A program made the translations under genes and the position numbers. A stretch of DNA of 64,000 nucleotides from Lacinutrix jangbogonensis (lineage in GTDB: Bacteria > Bacteroidota > Bacteroidia > Flavobacteriales > Flavobacteriaceae). The first letter of the stretch is position 1. Each line of letters starts with the position of its first letter. The notes under the pieces are model-generated. The model saw only the letters and a list, made by a program, of their open reading frames with translations. It searched no databases and was not told the origin of the DNA. The stretch is taken from positions 62,001 through 126,000 of the forward strand of contig NZ_JSWF01000029.1 of the NCBI RefSeq assembly GCF_000797445.1, given 5' to 3'. This document shows, in pieces, positions 16,641 through 25,938 of the stretch.

Positions 16641-18503
16641 TTAGTGTTTGTCTTCTATGTTCTTTTTTATCCAATGTAAACAGGTTTTAAAATCTTTAAA
16701 AATGTGCTCGTTTGGTATAAAATCTGGAATAATATCAATACGTTCCATCATGTATCTAGGTTGTTTTAATAAGTTTACAAACAACACTTCTACATTTTTA
16801 GTTTTTAAATCTTGAAGCATATCTTCCATAGCATATAAACCAGACTGGTCCATATATTGCATGCGTCCTAATCTTAAAATAACCGTTTTTGCTGTTTCAG
16901 GAATTTGTTGTGTTAAAGCCTGAAAATCGCTTGTTGATCCAAAAAACAAAGGTCCTTTTAAATGCTTAATAAACACTTCATCTTTAAGATTAATAGGAAA
17001 ATTACCTTCATCAGGCCACGATTCCACTTCTAAAGACTTTACATCTGAGCGTTCAGCAGTTAAATCTCCTATTTTTTTCATAAACATTAGAGAAGCAATT
17101 ACTAGACCAATACCTACAGCGTAAATTAAATCCCAAAATGTTGATAATAATAAAACGATAAGCATTATTAATACTTCCGAACTTAATTTTAGTGGTCCTA
17201 ACTTTATATCTTTTGGTAAACTTGGAATAGCTTTTAAGCCTTTATAATCCATAACTCCAATACCTACAGTAATTAATATTCCTGCTAAAACTGATGCAGG
17301 AATTTTAGATGCTACATCGCTTAGGGCTAACATTATGATTAGTAAAACAATACCTGCTATCATCCCAGATAGTTTAGTCTTTCCTCCTGAATTTATATTT
17401 ACTACAGTCCTAATGGTTGCTCCTGCTCCTGGAATACCTCCAAAAATAGCGCCTATACTATTCCCAATTCCTTGTCCTATTAATTCTCTATTAGGTTTGT
17501 GCTTAGTCTTAGTCATATTATCTGCAACAACACTAGTTAACAACGAATCTATTGCACCTAACAACGCTAATGTTAAAGCCATAAAAATATAAGGTGTTAT
17601 TTTACCAAAGCTAAAACTTGTAAACATTTCCCATTTTGGGATTGGAATACCACCTGGAATTTCAGAAATTGGTCTGTACCCTAAATTAAATCCATAGGCA
17701 ATACCAGACACAACTATCAAGGCAACTAAAGTGCTTGGTATTTTTTTAGTTATTCTTTTAAAACCAAAGACTATAACGATTGTAGAAAGTGCCAAAATAA
17801 ACTCCAGCCAATTTATGTTTTTTAAAGCTCTTGGTAATATTTTTAATACGCCTAATGTACTTTTCCCTTCTTTTTCAGCCATAGTCTGAGACTCAGTTAA
17901 AATCTGTTCTGGCAAAACTCTATGAGCTCTTTCAATAGTTTCTTTGAAATCTTCAAGAACCAAAATACCTTCTCCAGCCTCTTCCTTTAAAATATTCCTT
18001 AACATTACTTCCTCAGCTTGAGGCTTAAATGTTTCTACAAATGCTGCATCTTCTTTTGGGTAATAACCTATCGAGGGTAAAATTTGAGTCAGTAATATTA
18101 TCACTCCAATAGCTGTCATAAAACCAGAAACCACGGGATACGGAATGTATCTAATATACTTTCCAAGCCCTAAAATGCCTAAACCTACTTGCATTAATCC
18201 TGCTAATAGGAAAACAGTTAATATCGCTGGAAGTGCTTTTTCTACACTCCCATCATTTGCCGCTACAATACCAGCAATTATAACCATACTTACTGCTGTC
18301 ATAGGAGCCGTTGGTCCAGATATTTGTGTTGAGGTACCTCCAAAAAGCGCTGCAAAAAAACTAATAAAAATAGCACCATAAAGTCCAGCTTCCGGGCCTA
18401 AGCCTGAGGATACTCCAAATGCTAATGCTAATGGAAGTGCTACAATACCTGCTGTAAGTCCACCAAAAGCGTCACCTTTTATATTTGAAAATAAATTCTT
18501 CAT
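16641..18503 (-). CDS. SulP-family anion transporter (probable bicarbonate transporter, BicA-like) with STAS domain
   Basis: 620-residue SLC26/SulP carrier. The membrane domain (about 10-450) has the typical start (DAFGGLTAGIVALPLALAFG) and the substrate-region motif GTSTQISGPTAPMT near residue 56. The C-terminal STAS domain is near 500-600, with the MDQSG loop. The family carries sulfate, bicarbonate, oxalate or dicarboxylates. Bicarbonate is favoured here because carbonic anhydrase follows at 12 bases and DabAB lie upstream. A terminator separates it from the usp gene, so it probably has its own promoter in the 18504-18624 gap. Confidence 0.9.
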   Translation of the reverse strand: MKNLFSNIKGDAFGGLTAGIVALPLALAFGVSSGLGPEAGLYGAIFISFFAALFGGTSTQISGPTAPMTAVSMVIIAGIVAANDGSVEKALPAILTVFLLAGLMQVGLGILGLGKYIRYIPYPVVSGFMTAIGVIILLTQILPSIGYYPKEDAAFVETFKPQAEEVMLRNILKEEAGEGILVLEDFKETIERAHRVLPEQILTESQTMAEKEGKSTLGVLKILPRALKNINWLEFILALSTIVIVFGFKRITKKIPSTLVALIVVSGIAYGFNLGYRPISEIPGGIPIPKWEMFTSFSFGKITPYIFMALTLALLGAIDSLLTSVVADNMTKTKHKPNRELIGQGIGNSIGAIFGGIPGAGATIRTVVNINSGGKTKLSGMIAGIVLLIIMLALSDVASKIPASVLAGILITVGIGVMDYKGLKAIPSLPKDIKLGPLKLSSEVLIMLIVLLLSTFWDLIYAVGIGLVIASLMFMKKIGDLTAERSDVKSLEVESWPDEGNFPINLKDEVFIKHLKGPLFFGSTSDFQALTQQIPETAKTVILRLGRMQYMDQSGLYAMEDMLQDLKTKNVEVLFVNLLKQPRYMMERIDIIPDFIPNEHIFKDFKTCLHWIKKNIEDKH

Positions 18504-18624
18504 GTTTTAGGATATATTTATGCCTAATTAGCTGGCATTAATTTTCGAAGTTAACTTAATTTTTAAAATATTAAAAATCAAGAAGACAACTTTATTTAGA
18601 AATTAACGAAAACCTATAACATTC

Positions 18625-18662
18625 AAAAAACCTCCATCACATAATTGCTGTGTAGATGAAGG
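18625..18662 (-). terminator. terminator after the dabB-dabA-usp operon
   Basis: On the minus strand, an imperfect hairpin (CCTTCATC...GATGGAGG, with an inner ACA/TGT pairing) followed by a run of six T. It lies 30 bases past the usp stop codon. Confidence 0.6.
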
Positions 18663-18693
18663 TGTATAAACGAATTATTTTAATAAATTATAT

Positions 18694-19233
18694 CTAAGCT
18701 ATCACTTTATCCTTAGCTTTAATCTTATAATTAGCTATATTATTTTTTAACCCTAAATTATCTAAGGATACTTTATCTCTAGAATCTAAAACGTTATTAT
18801 CTGTTGCTACAAATACAACACCTTGATAATTTCTATTAACAAAACGAGAGATACTATCGCCAAGTAAATTAAATCTTTTTCGCTTTCTTTCCCCTAGAAT
18901 AATCATATCTGGCTGAGCTATGTTAATACAGTTTCTAATTTCATTTTTAACATTCCCAAACGCAAAGGTTGTCTTGATAATAACATTATTTTCTTTTGAA
19001 ATTGGAGTTACTAAGTCTTTAACCTTTTTATCCATTTGATTACAGACTTCGCTTATAACACGCATTGCAGATAGTGGGTTCTCCGTCTGTATAACATCTG
19101 TAGCATCTTTTACATAAAAAAATTCAACATTTGCATCTATTACATTAGACAGTTTAGCTGCATAACTCAAAGCCTGACCTGACTTTTCTTTTAAATCTGA
19201 AAGCACTAGTATTTTATATTTATTATTTTTCAT
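18694..19233 (-). CDS. universal stress protein (UspA) domain protein
   Basis: 179-residue cytosolic Usp-fold protein (KILVLSDLKEKSGQALSYAAKLS start, MIILGERKRKRFNLLGDSISR near residue 115). The classical ATP-binding pattern G-x2-G-x9-G-S/T is degraded: the second Gly and the S/T are replaced. Nucleotide binding is therefore doubtful. It lies 26 bases after dabA in the same operon, so a regulatory or accessory role in CO2 uptake is likely, but this is inferred only from position. Confidence 0.8.
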   Translation of the reverse strand: MKNNKYKILVLSDLKEKSGQALSYAAKLSNVIDANVEFFYVKDATDVIQTENPLSAMRVISEVCNQMDKKVKDLVTPISKENNVIIKTTFAFGNVKNEIRNCINIAQPDMIILGERKRKRFNLLGDSISRFVNRNYQGVVFVATDNNVLDSRDKVSLDNLGLKNNIANYKIKAKDKVIA

Positions 19234-19259
19234 AATATGTTTTTTTCTAGGTTTTATAA

Positions 19260-21635
19260 TTAATAAGCAAATTCTAAAGTATTAGTTTTCTCGACTTGAC
19301 GCTCTAAATCTGCAGTATCTAAAGTCCACTTAAAATTATTTGTGTAGGTTTTAAATTGATTTGAATCGCTACTATCAATAACTTTTAAATACATCCACTC
19401 ATTATCTAATAAGGTTTGTAAGTGTTCGTTATTTTTTAAAATAGATTCTACACGATTTAAAGGTGCGTGAATAATTGTTGTTAGTCTTAAAGGTTGGTGA
19501 TACATTTCTGTATCTGAAGCACGAAGCGATTGTAATGGTAATCCCATTTTTAAATCACCTCCATTACCTTGAACAACTCCAAACTGTCCAGTCACATTAT
19601 GAGTGATTTTACTGCCTCCACCAAACTTTTCGTTATCAATTGTACTAAAATAATAGTGGTTATTAATCCATTGTGTTACCACCATTGGCCCTCCCATTAT
19701 ACCAGCTAATGCAGCACCTTCAGGATCAGATTTCCAATTGTAAGAATGTAAAAAGCATCGACCATCCAAATTCATTGATCTGGTTAAGTCTCTAGACCCA
19801 ACAATAAAAGCGGCATTCTTTGCTAATCCCCATTCTGGTCTAGTTTCTCCCCAATTTAAAGATTTATTTTTAGCCAATTCAACACCTCCAGAAGAAACCA
19901 TTAAACGTTCTGAAGTCGCTGTTTCTTGAGCATTTTTTAGGTTTTTTTTGAAAGTAGCTAAACGCTCTTGATGTGTTTCTGGTACTAATGCGTCAAAAAT
20001 TACAATCTCGTCAGTAGTTGTATTATGCTCGCCTCCAATAAAAACAGTATCCTCAGGAATATTAATTTGATGTGCCAATCTCAAAACTTCCCTTACCGCT
20101 TTATCGTTTGCTAATGTTGCCAAAAGTCTGGCATTATGTCTTCCAGGGCTTGCAGCACAGGCACCACAATCTAAACTTGATCCAAAAGGATTATTTACCG
20201 TATGACTTCCATGACCTGCAAAAAGTACTAAAGGCGCAAAAGTATCCCAGCCCATTAAATCAAATCCAGATTTCACAATCGCTACTTTTTCGTTTAGAGC
20301 AACATCTTGTTTATTTTTATCGCCTCCATTATAAGAAATAATTGGATCGCAAAAAGACTCATAATTACGTTTGTTTCTATTTTTAATTTTAAAATAAGCG
20401 CTCGGTGCAAAAGATTGAGCCACTAAAGACAATCCATAAAAAGCACCTGCGCCTTCCACAAAACCGAAAGATGATGGTAACATGTTCTTAAGACGTTTTA
20501 AGATGTGTGTTTTTGCCTTAGCCCTCTTTTTATCAGCTTTGAAATCAGTATCTTGTTGCACTAAAACTTTATTTGGGTTTTCCGTAATTTTATATGGCGA
20601 ACCTACAATTGGAGGACAAGATTTAATACTAATATCTTCTTGGTAATGCTGATAATCTGCTGCAATCCCAAAAAAACCAGCATAACCATAAGTTTCATAA
20701 TTTCCTGAATTTTCAATGTGACGACGCATCATTTCAGATCTCGTATCTATACAAAACACGAGTTGTACATCTGAAAATTCGTTTTTTTCTTTAGTACTAT
20801 TAACACTAATATTATCGTTCTTTAAATTTAAAACCAATTTGTTTTGAAATGTTGCTTCCCATGCTTTAAGCCAAGTGTGTTTTATTTCTATAATAGAATC
20901 ATTTTCTCTAACATCAGTTGCCATTTTTAATGGCATTCCTAAATGATTAGCAATCGTTAAACGCACTGCTAAATAATCTTGAATAGTTATAGGGAATTGT
21001 TGCTGCCAAATTGAATTGGTATCTATTCGGTGTTTTATATAACCTGTCCAACCTGATAATGCAGCAATATGAGCACTAAATATCTCTTTGTAATTTATAT
21101 CGTCATATACATTTAAAACATGCTCAAGAGCTTCATAACTTGTTTTTTGAAGCTCTTTTGAACTTAGTTTACCAAAATCATTATCATAAATAGCCAAGGC
21201 TTTCCAAGATTCATAAAACCCTTTTTCTTTATTTGGCATTTGCCATTCTGCTAAACCTTCATCCATAAATGCAGCTAACCATTTAGCCATAATGACATCT
21301 AACCTTGAAGTTATTTTAATTGGTATATTTAGCTCCTCTTTTTGCATGATATGCAAATAAGAATCGGCTGACTCCAAAAGTTTCTGGTCTTGCAGCATGT
21401 CATGCAAAATAGTATTATCAATATCATTGTTCTCGTAGGCTTGTCTATAAATATCTGAACTTGGATAAGCGTTAGACTTTAAGAAACGTCCTGCTTGTTG
21501 TACTGCCTCTTTAAAAGGTAATTTCTCATAACCTGATAAGGGATTAGACGTTACAAAAGAATATAATGGCCATGTCGTTCCAATACGTTTTGAGGCTGCT
21601 TCTATACTTAATGAAATTTGTTCTTGCTTAGTCAT
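19260..21635 (-). CDS. dabA: DabA, carbonic-anhydrase-like subunit of the DAB inorganic carbon pump (DUF2309/UPF0753)
   Basis: 791-residue soluble subunit that, with DabB, is thought to hydrate CO2 to bicarbonate vectorially, driven by a cation gradient. Zinc-site residues match the characterised family: C295 and D297 in FCIDTRSE, H475 in FAGHGSH and C490 in SLDCGACAA. The 15-residue H-to-C spacing is the same as I recall for the Halothiobacillus protein. Length is within the family range. It lies two bases after dabB, so translation is probably coupled. DAB operons occur in autotrophs and many heterotrophs; here no RuBisCO or carboxysome genes are in view. Confidence 0.93.
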   Translation of the reverse strand: MTKQEQISLSIEAASKRIGTTWPLYSFVTSNPLSGYEKLPFKEAVQQAGRFLKSNAYPSSDIYRQAYENNDIDNTILHDMLQDQKLLESADSYLHIMQKEELNIPIKITSRLDVIMAKWLAAFMDEGLAEWQMPNKEKGFYESWKALAIYDNDFGKLSSKELQKTSYEALEHVLNVYDDINYKEIFSAHIAALSGWTGYIKHRIDTNSIWQQQFPITIQDYLAVRLTIANHLGMPLKMATDVRENDSIIEIKHTWLKAWEATFQNKLVLNLKNDNISVNSTKEKNEFSDVQLVFCIDTRSEMMRRHIENSGNYETYGYAGFFGIAADYQHYQEDISIKSCPPIVGSPYKITENPNKVLVQQDTDFKADKKRAKAKTHILKRLKNMLPSSFGFVEGAGAFYGLSLVAQSFAPSAYFKIKNRNKRNYESFCDPIISYNGGDKNKQDVALNEKVAIVKSGFDLMGWDTFAPLVLFAGHGSHTVNNPFGSSLDCGACAASPGRHNARLLATLANDKAVREVLRLAHQINIPEDTVFIGGEHNTTTDEIVIFDALVPETHQERLATFKKNLKNAQETATSERLMVSSGGVELAKNKSLNWGETRPEWGLAKNAAFIVGSRDLTRSMNLDGRCFLHSYNWKSDPEGAALAGIMGGPMVVTQWINNHYYFSTIDNEKFGGGSKITHNVTGQFGVVQGNGGDLKMGLPLQSLRASDTEMYHQPLRLTTIIHAPLNRVESILKNNEHLQTLLDNEWMYLKVIDSSDSNQFKTYTNNFKWTLDTADLERQVEKTNTLEFAY

Positions 21636-21637
21636 AA

Positions 21638-23086
21638 CTATTTAGATTTAAAAGAAACAATAGATTTACTTATTGGCTGTGAAATATTCATAAGTTTCAC
21701 ATATAGCCAAGGTGTTTTTCTATACATACCAGATAACATAATGTAAAAACCAATTAGGAAGATCACACCAAATACCATATGCGTTGACGTTAACGCAATA
21801 GGCATATTTGCCATTGGCATATCATGCATTAATATAGTAACTCCATTAAAAACAAGTGCATAGATTCCAATACCTACAACTACCATTAAAGGTGTTACAA
21901 AAAGCTTTTGTATAACACCTAAACTTGCTTGATTTAATATGTTATACACGACTTGACCAACAGTTATTGCTACAATAAAAGTTAGGAATAGCCCACTGTC
22001 TAAGTTTAATCCTTTTCCTGTTAAATAACCAAAAAGTAAACCGCCTAATACCGCCGAGATCGTGATGATTATAGCTTGTAATGGTTTAATAACAATTGAA
22101 CCTGGTTTTTTTGGAAGTGCGTTTTTAATTTCTTCTCCTGCTGAAAGAAATAAATAAGCCTTATAAAACCCATGAAGAATAAGGTGTGTAATTGCAGCTG
22201 AGAAAAAACCAAGACCACATTGCATGACCATAAAACTCATTTGTGCAATGGTAGAACATGCTAGTTTTTGCTTTACATTAACTTGCATTAGTTTACTAAA
22301 CTGAGCTAAAATTGCTGTTAAACCTCCTATGATAAAAATTAATAATAAGACATTAGCTGTAAATAATAATGGTGCAAATAAGGTTAACAAAATTCCTGCT
22401 CCGTTTACAAAACCTGCATGCATTAATGCTGAAGCTGGGGTTGGCGATGTCATTGCAGATAATAACCATCTATGGAATGGAAAAATAGCAGACTGAATTA
22501 TGGCTGCAACTATAATACATAATGCAGAAACTGTGCTCATCCATTGCGGTATAGTCTCTAAGTTTGCTAAAATTTCATTTTTACTAAACGATCCTGCACT
22601 ATACACTAGGATTCCTAAAGCTATTGCTAAAAATAGCGAACCTCCTATATAATTAAGTCTTGCAAATTTTGAGGCATGTTGCGCTTCATTCCAGTCTGAA
22701 TCTATGCCTATTAATTTGGACATTATCAAACCCATTAATAGCCAAAAGAATACCATTAAAATAACATTGTTAGATATGACAAAAAGCATTACGGAAAAAG
22801 AAAAAGCTAAACAATACAAAAGAAAGCTTTGTTTCCTTTTGAAACCTTTCATATAATCTGTTGCATACATTTGAACAATGGCGCTAAAAAAGGTAACAAC
22901 AGTCCAGATGACAATACTAAAACCGTTAATTTGAAAAAGACCTCCAACACTCCAACTTGGAAAATTAGAAAAATAGAAAACCAGTAAAACTGCACTCCCT
23001 AAAAACATGAGCCAGGTTAATGGAATTAAAATTTGAGACAAAAGAGATTTTTTGTTTAGGTTTTCTAAATGATTGGTTGCTGACAT
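21638..23086 (-). CDS. dabB: DabB, NuoL-like membrane subunit of the DAB pump
   Basis: Polytopic membrane protein of about 482 residues, related to the antiporter-like subunits of complex I and Mrp (proton-conducting membrane transporter family). Typical segments include PFHRWLLSAMTSPTPASALMHAGFVNG and QMSFMVMQCGLGFF. I choose the ATG at 23086 (MSATNHLE); the frame extends 23 codons further to 23155, but that extension is charged and unlike the family. With dabA directly downstream, it supplies the cation-driven part of the CO2-trapping complex. The first gene of the operon dabB-dabA-usp. Confidence 0.92.
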   Translation of the reverse strand: MSATNHLENLNKKSLLSQILIPLTWLMFLGSAVLLVFYFSNFPSWSVGGLFQINGFSIVIWTVVTFFSAIVQMYATDYMKGFKRKQSFLLYCLAFSFSVMLFVISNNVILMVFFWLLMGLIMSKLIGIDSDWNEAQHASKFARLNYIGGSLFLAIALGILVYSAGSFSKNEILANLETIPQWMSTVSALCIIVAAIIQSAIFPFHRWLLSAMTSPTPASALMHAGFVNGAGILLTLFAPLLFTANVLLLIFIIGGLTAILAQFSKLMQVNVKQKLACSTIAQMSFMVMQCGLGFFSAAITHLILHGFYKAYLFLSAGEEIKNALPKKPGSIVIKPLQAIIITISAVLGGLLFGYLTGKGLNLDSGLFLTFIVAITVGQVVYNILNQASLGVIQKLFVTPLMVVVGIGIYALVFNGVTILMHDMPMANMPIALTSTHMVFGVIFLIGFYIMLSGMYRKTPWLYVKLMNISQPISKSIVSFKSK

Positions 23087-23260
23087 AAATAAAAATCTTT
23101 TAGTTCTTTCTTTTTGTTTAAATAGATCAAGAGGTATTCTTACTCTATGGTGCAAATGTCAAAAAACTATTTCATATATTTTTATTAATATATTAAATGA
23201 ATAACATAAATAATTTTTATGCATTACCTGTTAACACCTGTTTTAATTGATTTAAAAACA

Positions 23261-23291
23261 AAAAAAGAGCTCTTTAGAAGAGCTCTTTTTT
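23261..23291. terminator. bidirectional rho-independent terminator
   Basis: Perfect 14-bp stem AAAAAAGAGCTCTT / AAGAGCTCTTTTTT with loop TAG and a T run. It ends the bat operon on the minus strand (batE stop at 23322) and insulates it from dabB. Confidence 0.92.
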
Positions 23292-23321
23292 TATGTTAAT
23301 TATGATTTTTTGACTAAAAAT

Positions 23322-24077
23322 TTAAAAAATATTCAGCATTTTAATATCACTTTCCGGAATCCAACCCGTTTTTCCGTCACTTAATTTAATTTTATTCCAG
23401 TTATTTACACTATCTAAAACCTGAACTTTAGTACCTTCATGAAGTACAAAAGTGCCATCACTTCGCACATTAGGTTCGCTTTTTACCTGAGACTCTTGAG
23501 AAAACACGATGGCCGGATTGTTCTTTTTTGCCAAACTATAATTATAAAATGTAAATATTAAAGCCACACATGCAAATATTATAGAAAGTGTGCTCGTTAC
23601 AAAATAGAAGCGTTTTTTACCTGTACCAAAAGTAAAATAGTACAACAAATAAAACAATACAAAAAGTACAACTAAAGCTACAGTTAGTTTTGCCCAGTTA
23701 TCGAAAGACAGGCTTTTGGTCGCTTTTTTTATAAATCTTGCAAGTCCAACTTCAGGTAAATTGGCTATGGCATCAATACGCATATTGTTAGCAAAGGCTA
23801 AGTTGTTTAAAATGTCTTTATCTTTAGGTTTTAGCGCTAATGCCTTTTCATAATAATATACTGAAGGTGCAATATGATTAAGCTTATAATGAGCGTTTGC
23901 GATATTAAAATACAATTCGGCAGAATGCTTGTCCGAATTTAAAACCACTTCATATCGATCTAAAGCTTCTGCATATTTACCTTCGTTATAAAGTGTATTC
24001 GCTTGATCGAAAATCTTTTCGTTTTGCGCAGAAAGACTTCCGAAGAAAAATAATAATATGTAGAGTATGTTTTTCAT
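23322..24077 (-). CDS. batE: BatE, TPR and SH3 domain protein of the Bat operon
   Basis: 251 residues with a signal peptide (to about residue 17, ending SLSAQ). TPR repeats follow (about 24-100, AELYFNIANAHYKLN), then two membrane spans (about 130-150 and 160-180). A C-terminal bacterial SH3 domain (about 190-250) contains VRSDGTFVLHEGTKVQVL and the GWIPESDI strand. This matches BatE of the Bacteroides aerotolerance operon. The TPR and SH3 parts should act in the periplasm. It is the last gene of the operon and is followed by a strong terminator. Confidence 0.88.
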   Translation of the reverse strand: MKNILYILLFFFGSLSAQNEKIFDQANTLYNEGKYAEALDRYEVVLNSDKHSAELYFNIANAHYKLNHIAPSVYYYEKALALKPKDKDILNNLAFANNMRIDAIANLPEVGLARFIKKATKSLSFDNWAKLTVALVVLFVLFYLLYYFTFGTGKKRFYFVTSTLSIIFACVALIFTFYNYSLAKKNNPAIVFSQESQVKSEPNVRSDGTFVLHEGTKVQVLDSVNNWNKIKLSDGKTGWIPESDIKMLNIF

Positions 24078-24085
24078 CTGTTTAG

Positions 24086-24105
24086 ATTTCCGCCTTCACG
24101 GAAAT
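24086..24105. repeat. short palindrome, ATTTCCG-type
   Basis: Perfect ATTTCCG CCTTCA CGGAAAT in the gap between batD and batE. It ends 11 bases before the batD stop codon as counted on the plus strand. Confidence 0.8.
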
Positions 24106-24116
24106 AAAAAAATATA

Positions 24117-25883
24117 TTACTTAATCTGTTTATCTATTAAATTAATTGCGTTCGCAGCTTTTTCGTAATCTTGCTGCATAGCAACCGTTGTAACTGGAGT
24201 GTATCTTGCTAATTCACAATTTTCAAGAATACTTTCAAAACTTAAAACCACAGTGTTTTCTACTTGACGTTCTAATAATAACACTCGGATTTTATCTTTA
24301 CTAAAATCACTAGTTTCAATATTCAATTTCGCTTTTAAATAGTTGTGTAGCGCTTTTTCTAAAGCCACATAAAAAGCTTCTTTTTGTCCTAATGCTTTTT
24401 TAGCATCTCCTAGATATTTTTTAGCCAATCTATCTGCTTTTCTTAATCGGTTACCTACAATATCTCCTGCACGTTGCTCTCTTTTTCTTCGAAAAACAAT
24501 TGCCAATGGTATTGCCAATAACGGTGTTAACAAACTGGTCCAAAATGCTGTAGACTTAAAAAACGATGTTTGTTTTTTTGAAACCAGATTAGCATTCGTT
24601 TTAATAAATGCAAAATGATCGTTTTTTAAACTAACATTTTGTTTTTCACCACTTTCAGTTATTAAGTTATTATCCGATGCTCCATAAACAGGACCTTCTA
24701 GCACATTAATTATGGTTTCCTTAGACGAAATCCGTTTATAGCTTTCTGTTTTTAAATCAAAGTAAGAGAAAGAAATCGTTGGTATCGGATATTTACCTTT
24801 GTATTGCGGCACTATGGTATAGCTATCTGAAATCTCGCCTTGCATACCACTTACATTTGTGCGCACATTCTCGTTATGCTCAGGCTCGTAAACTTCAAGA
24901 GAATTTGGCAACGTCAGTTTTGGTAAGGTTAGTAGTTTCAAATTTCCTTTTCCAGAAACCGAAATTTTTGCTTGCATAGATTCATTAGCATTAAGCTTAC
25001 TTTTAGAAGTACTCAAGTTAAATTTAAAATCTCCAACTGCTCCAGAAAAATCTGATGGCTTACCCACCTCTGGCAACGGTCTAACATTTATAGTACGCTT
25101 TCCGGCTGCAACAGGAACATTGATCTTACTCATTAAGCGTTGCCCAAAAATATCGCGCCTTTTAGTTGGTATCTCGGCAGTAACATCAAGTCTTAAAGGT
25201 TCTATTGTTAATTTTCCTGTTTTTTGAGGGTATAAGACGGTTCTCCTTAAAATCACATATTGATAATCCTCACCTTTGTACTTACCTCTTTCTATTTTTA
25301 ATCCTTTCGGGTTAATTTGCTGACTCCAGAAATCGTCGTACTCAGGATTGTCCGTTTCTCTCCAATTGCTTACTCCTGCATTTAGAGCAACATACAATTT
25401 ATAAACAACGGTAATTGCTTCATTTAGGTACGGATTTGTCTTAGAAATTTCCGCTACTAAATGAATATTATCACTTGCAGCCGCTATATTTGGATCTTTG
25501 GGTTTCTGTATTTCTTTAGTAACCTTAATGGCAATAGCATTGGTTTTATAGGTCTTTCCTTCTATTTCGATACTTGCAGACTTAAGAGTCATACTTCCCA
25601 TGCGTTTTGGTGACAAGAAATAGCTATATGTTTTCTCGAAAGAACGTTTTCCATTAATCCAAGAATTACTAACCGATTGGTTTGGGCCACCCACAACATT
25701 GAAACCATCGAAACTTGGTGGACTAAAATTATCTCCATCTTTATTCATAGAGAAATCTACACGCAAACGCTCGTTCAATCCTAAAGTCTTTTTGCTTACT
25801 TTAGTTTGAAACTTTACTTGCGCTCCTGCTATACTTGTAAAAAGTATAAGAAGTAGAATCGTTATGTGTTTTTTAAAATTCAT
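24117..25883 (-). CDS. batD: BatD, oxygen-tolerance membrane protein
   Basis: About 588 residues. It has a signal peptide (MNFKKHITILLLILFTSIAGAQ), a long extracytoplasmic beta-rich region with Ig-like repeats (about 25-435), one membrane span (about 447-465, FWTSLLTPLLAIPLAIVF) and a short cytoplasmic helical tail. This is the BatD/BAM-like family layout. The ATG at 25883 is preferred over the codon three positions upstream because the leader is then canonical. It sits between batC and batE and presumably helps assemble the membrane complex with the VWA proteins BatA and BatB. Confidence 0.9.
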   Translation of the reverse strand: MNFKKHITILLLILFTSIAGAQVKFQTKVSKKTLGLNERLRVDFSMNKDGDNFSPPSFDGFNVVGGPNQSVSNSWINGKRSFEKTYSYFLSPKRMGSMTLKSASIEIEGKTYKTNAIAIKVTKEIQKPKDPNIAAASDNIHLVAEISKTNPYLNEAITVVYKLYVALNAGVSNWRETDNPEYDDFWSQQINPKGLKIERGKYKGEDYQYVILRRTVLYPQKTGKLTIEPLRLDVTAEIPTKRRDIFGQRLMSKINVPVAAGKRTINVRPLPEVGKPSDFSGAVGDFKFNLSTSKSKLNANESMQAKISVSGKGNLKLLTLPKLTLPNSLEVYEPEHNENVRTNVSGMQGEISDSYTIVPQYKGKYPIPTISFSYFDLKTESYKRISSKETIINVLEGPVYGASDNNLITESGEKQNVSLKNDHFAFIKTNANLVSKKQTSFFKSTAFWTSLLTPLLAIPLAIVFRRKREQRAGDIVGNRLRKADRLAKKYLGDAKKALGQKEAFYVALEKALHNYLKAKLNIETSDFSKDKIRVLLLERQVENTVVLSFESILENCELARYTPVTTVAMQQDYEKAANAINLIDKQIK

Positions 25884-25903
25884 TTGAACCATTCTCTTTA
25901 TGA

Positions 25904-25925
25904 CATTTCGGCCCTAGCAGAAATG
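25904..25925. repeat. short palindrome, CATTTCGGC-type
   Basis: CATTTC...GAAATG arms around GGCCCTAGCA, between batC and batD. A member of the same palindrome family as at 24086 and 33345, with one stem mismatch. Confidence 0.65.
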
Positions 25926-25938
25926 AAAAACATATTAG

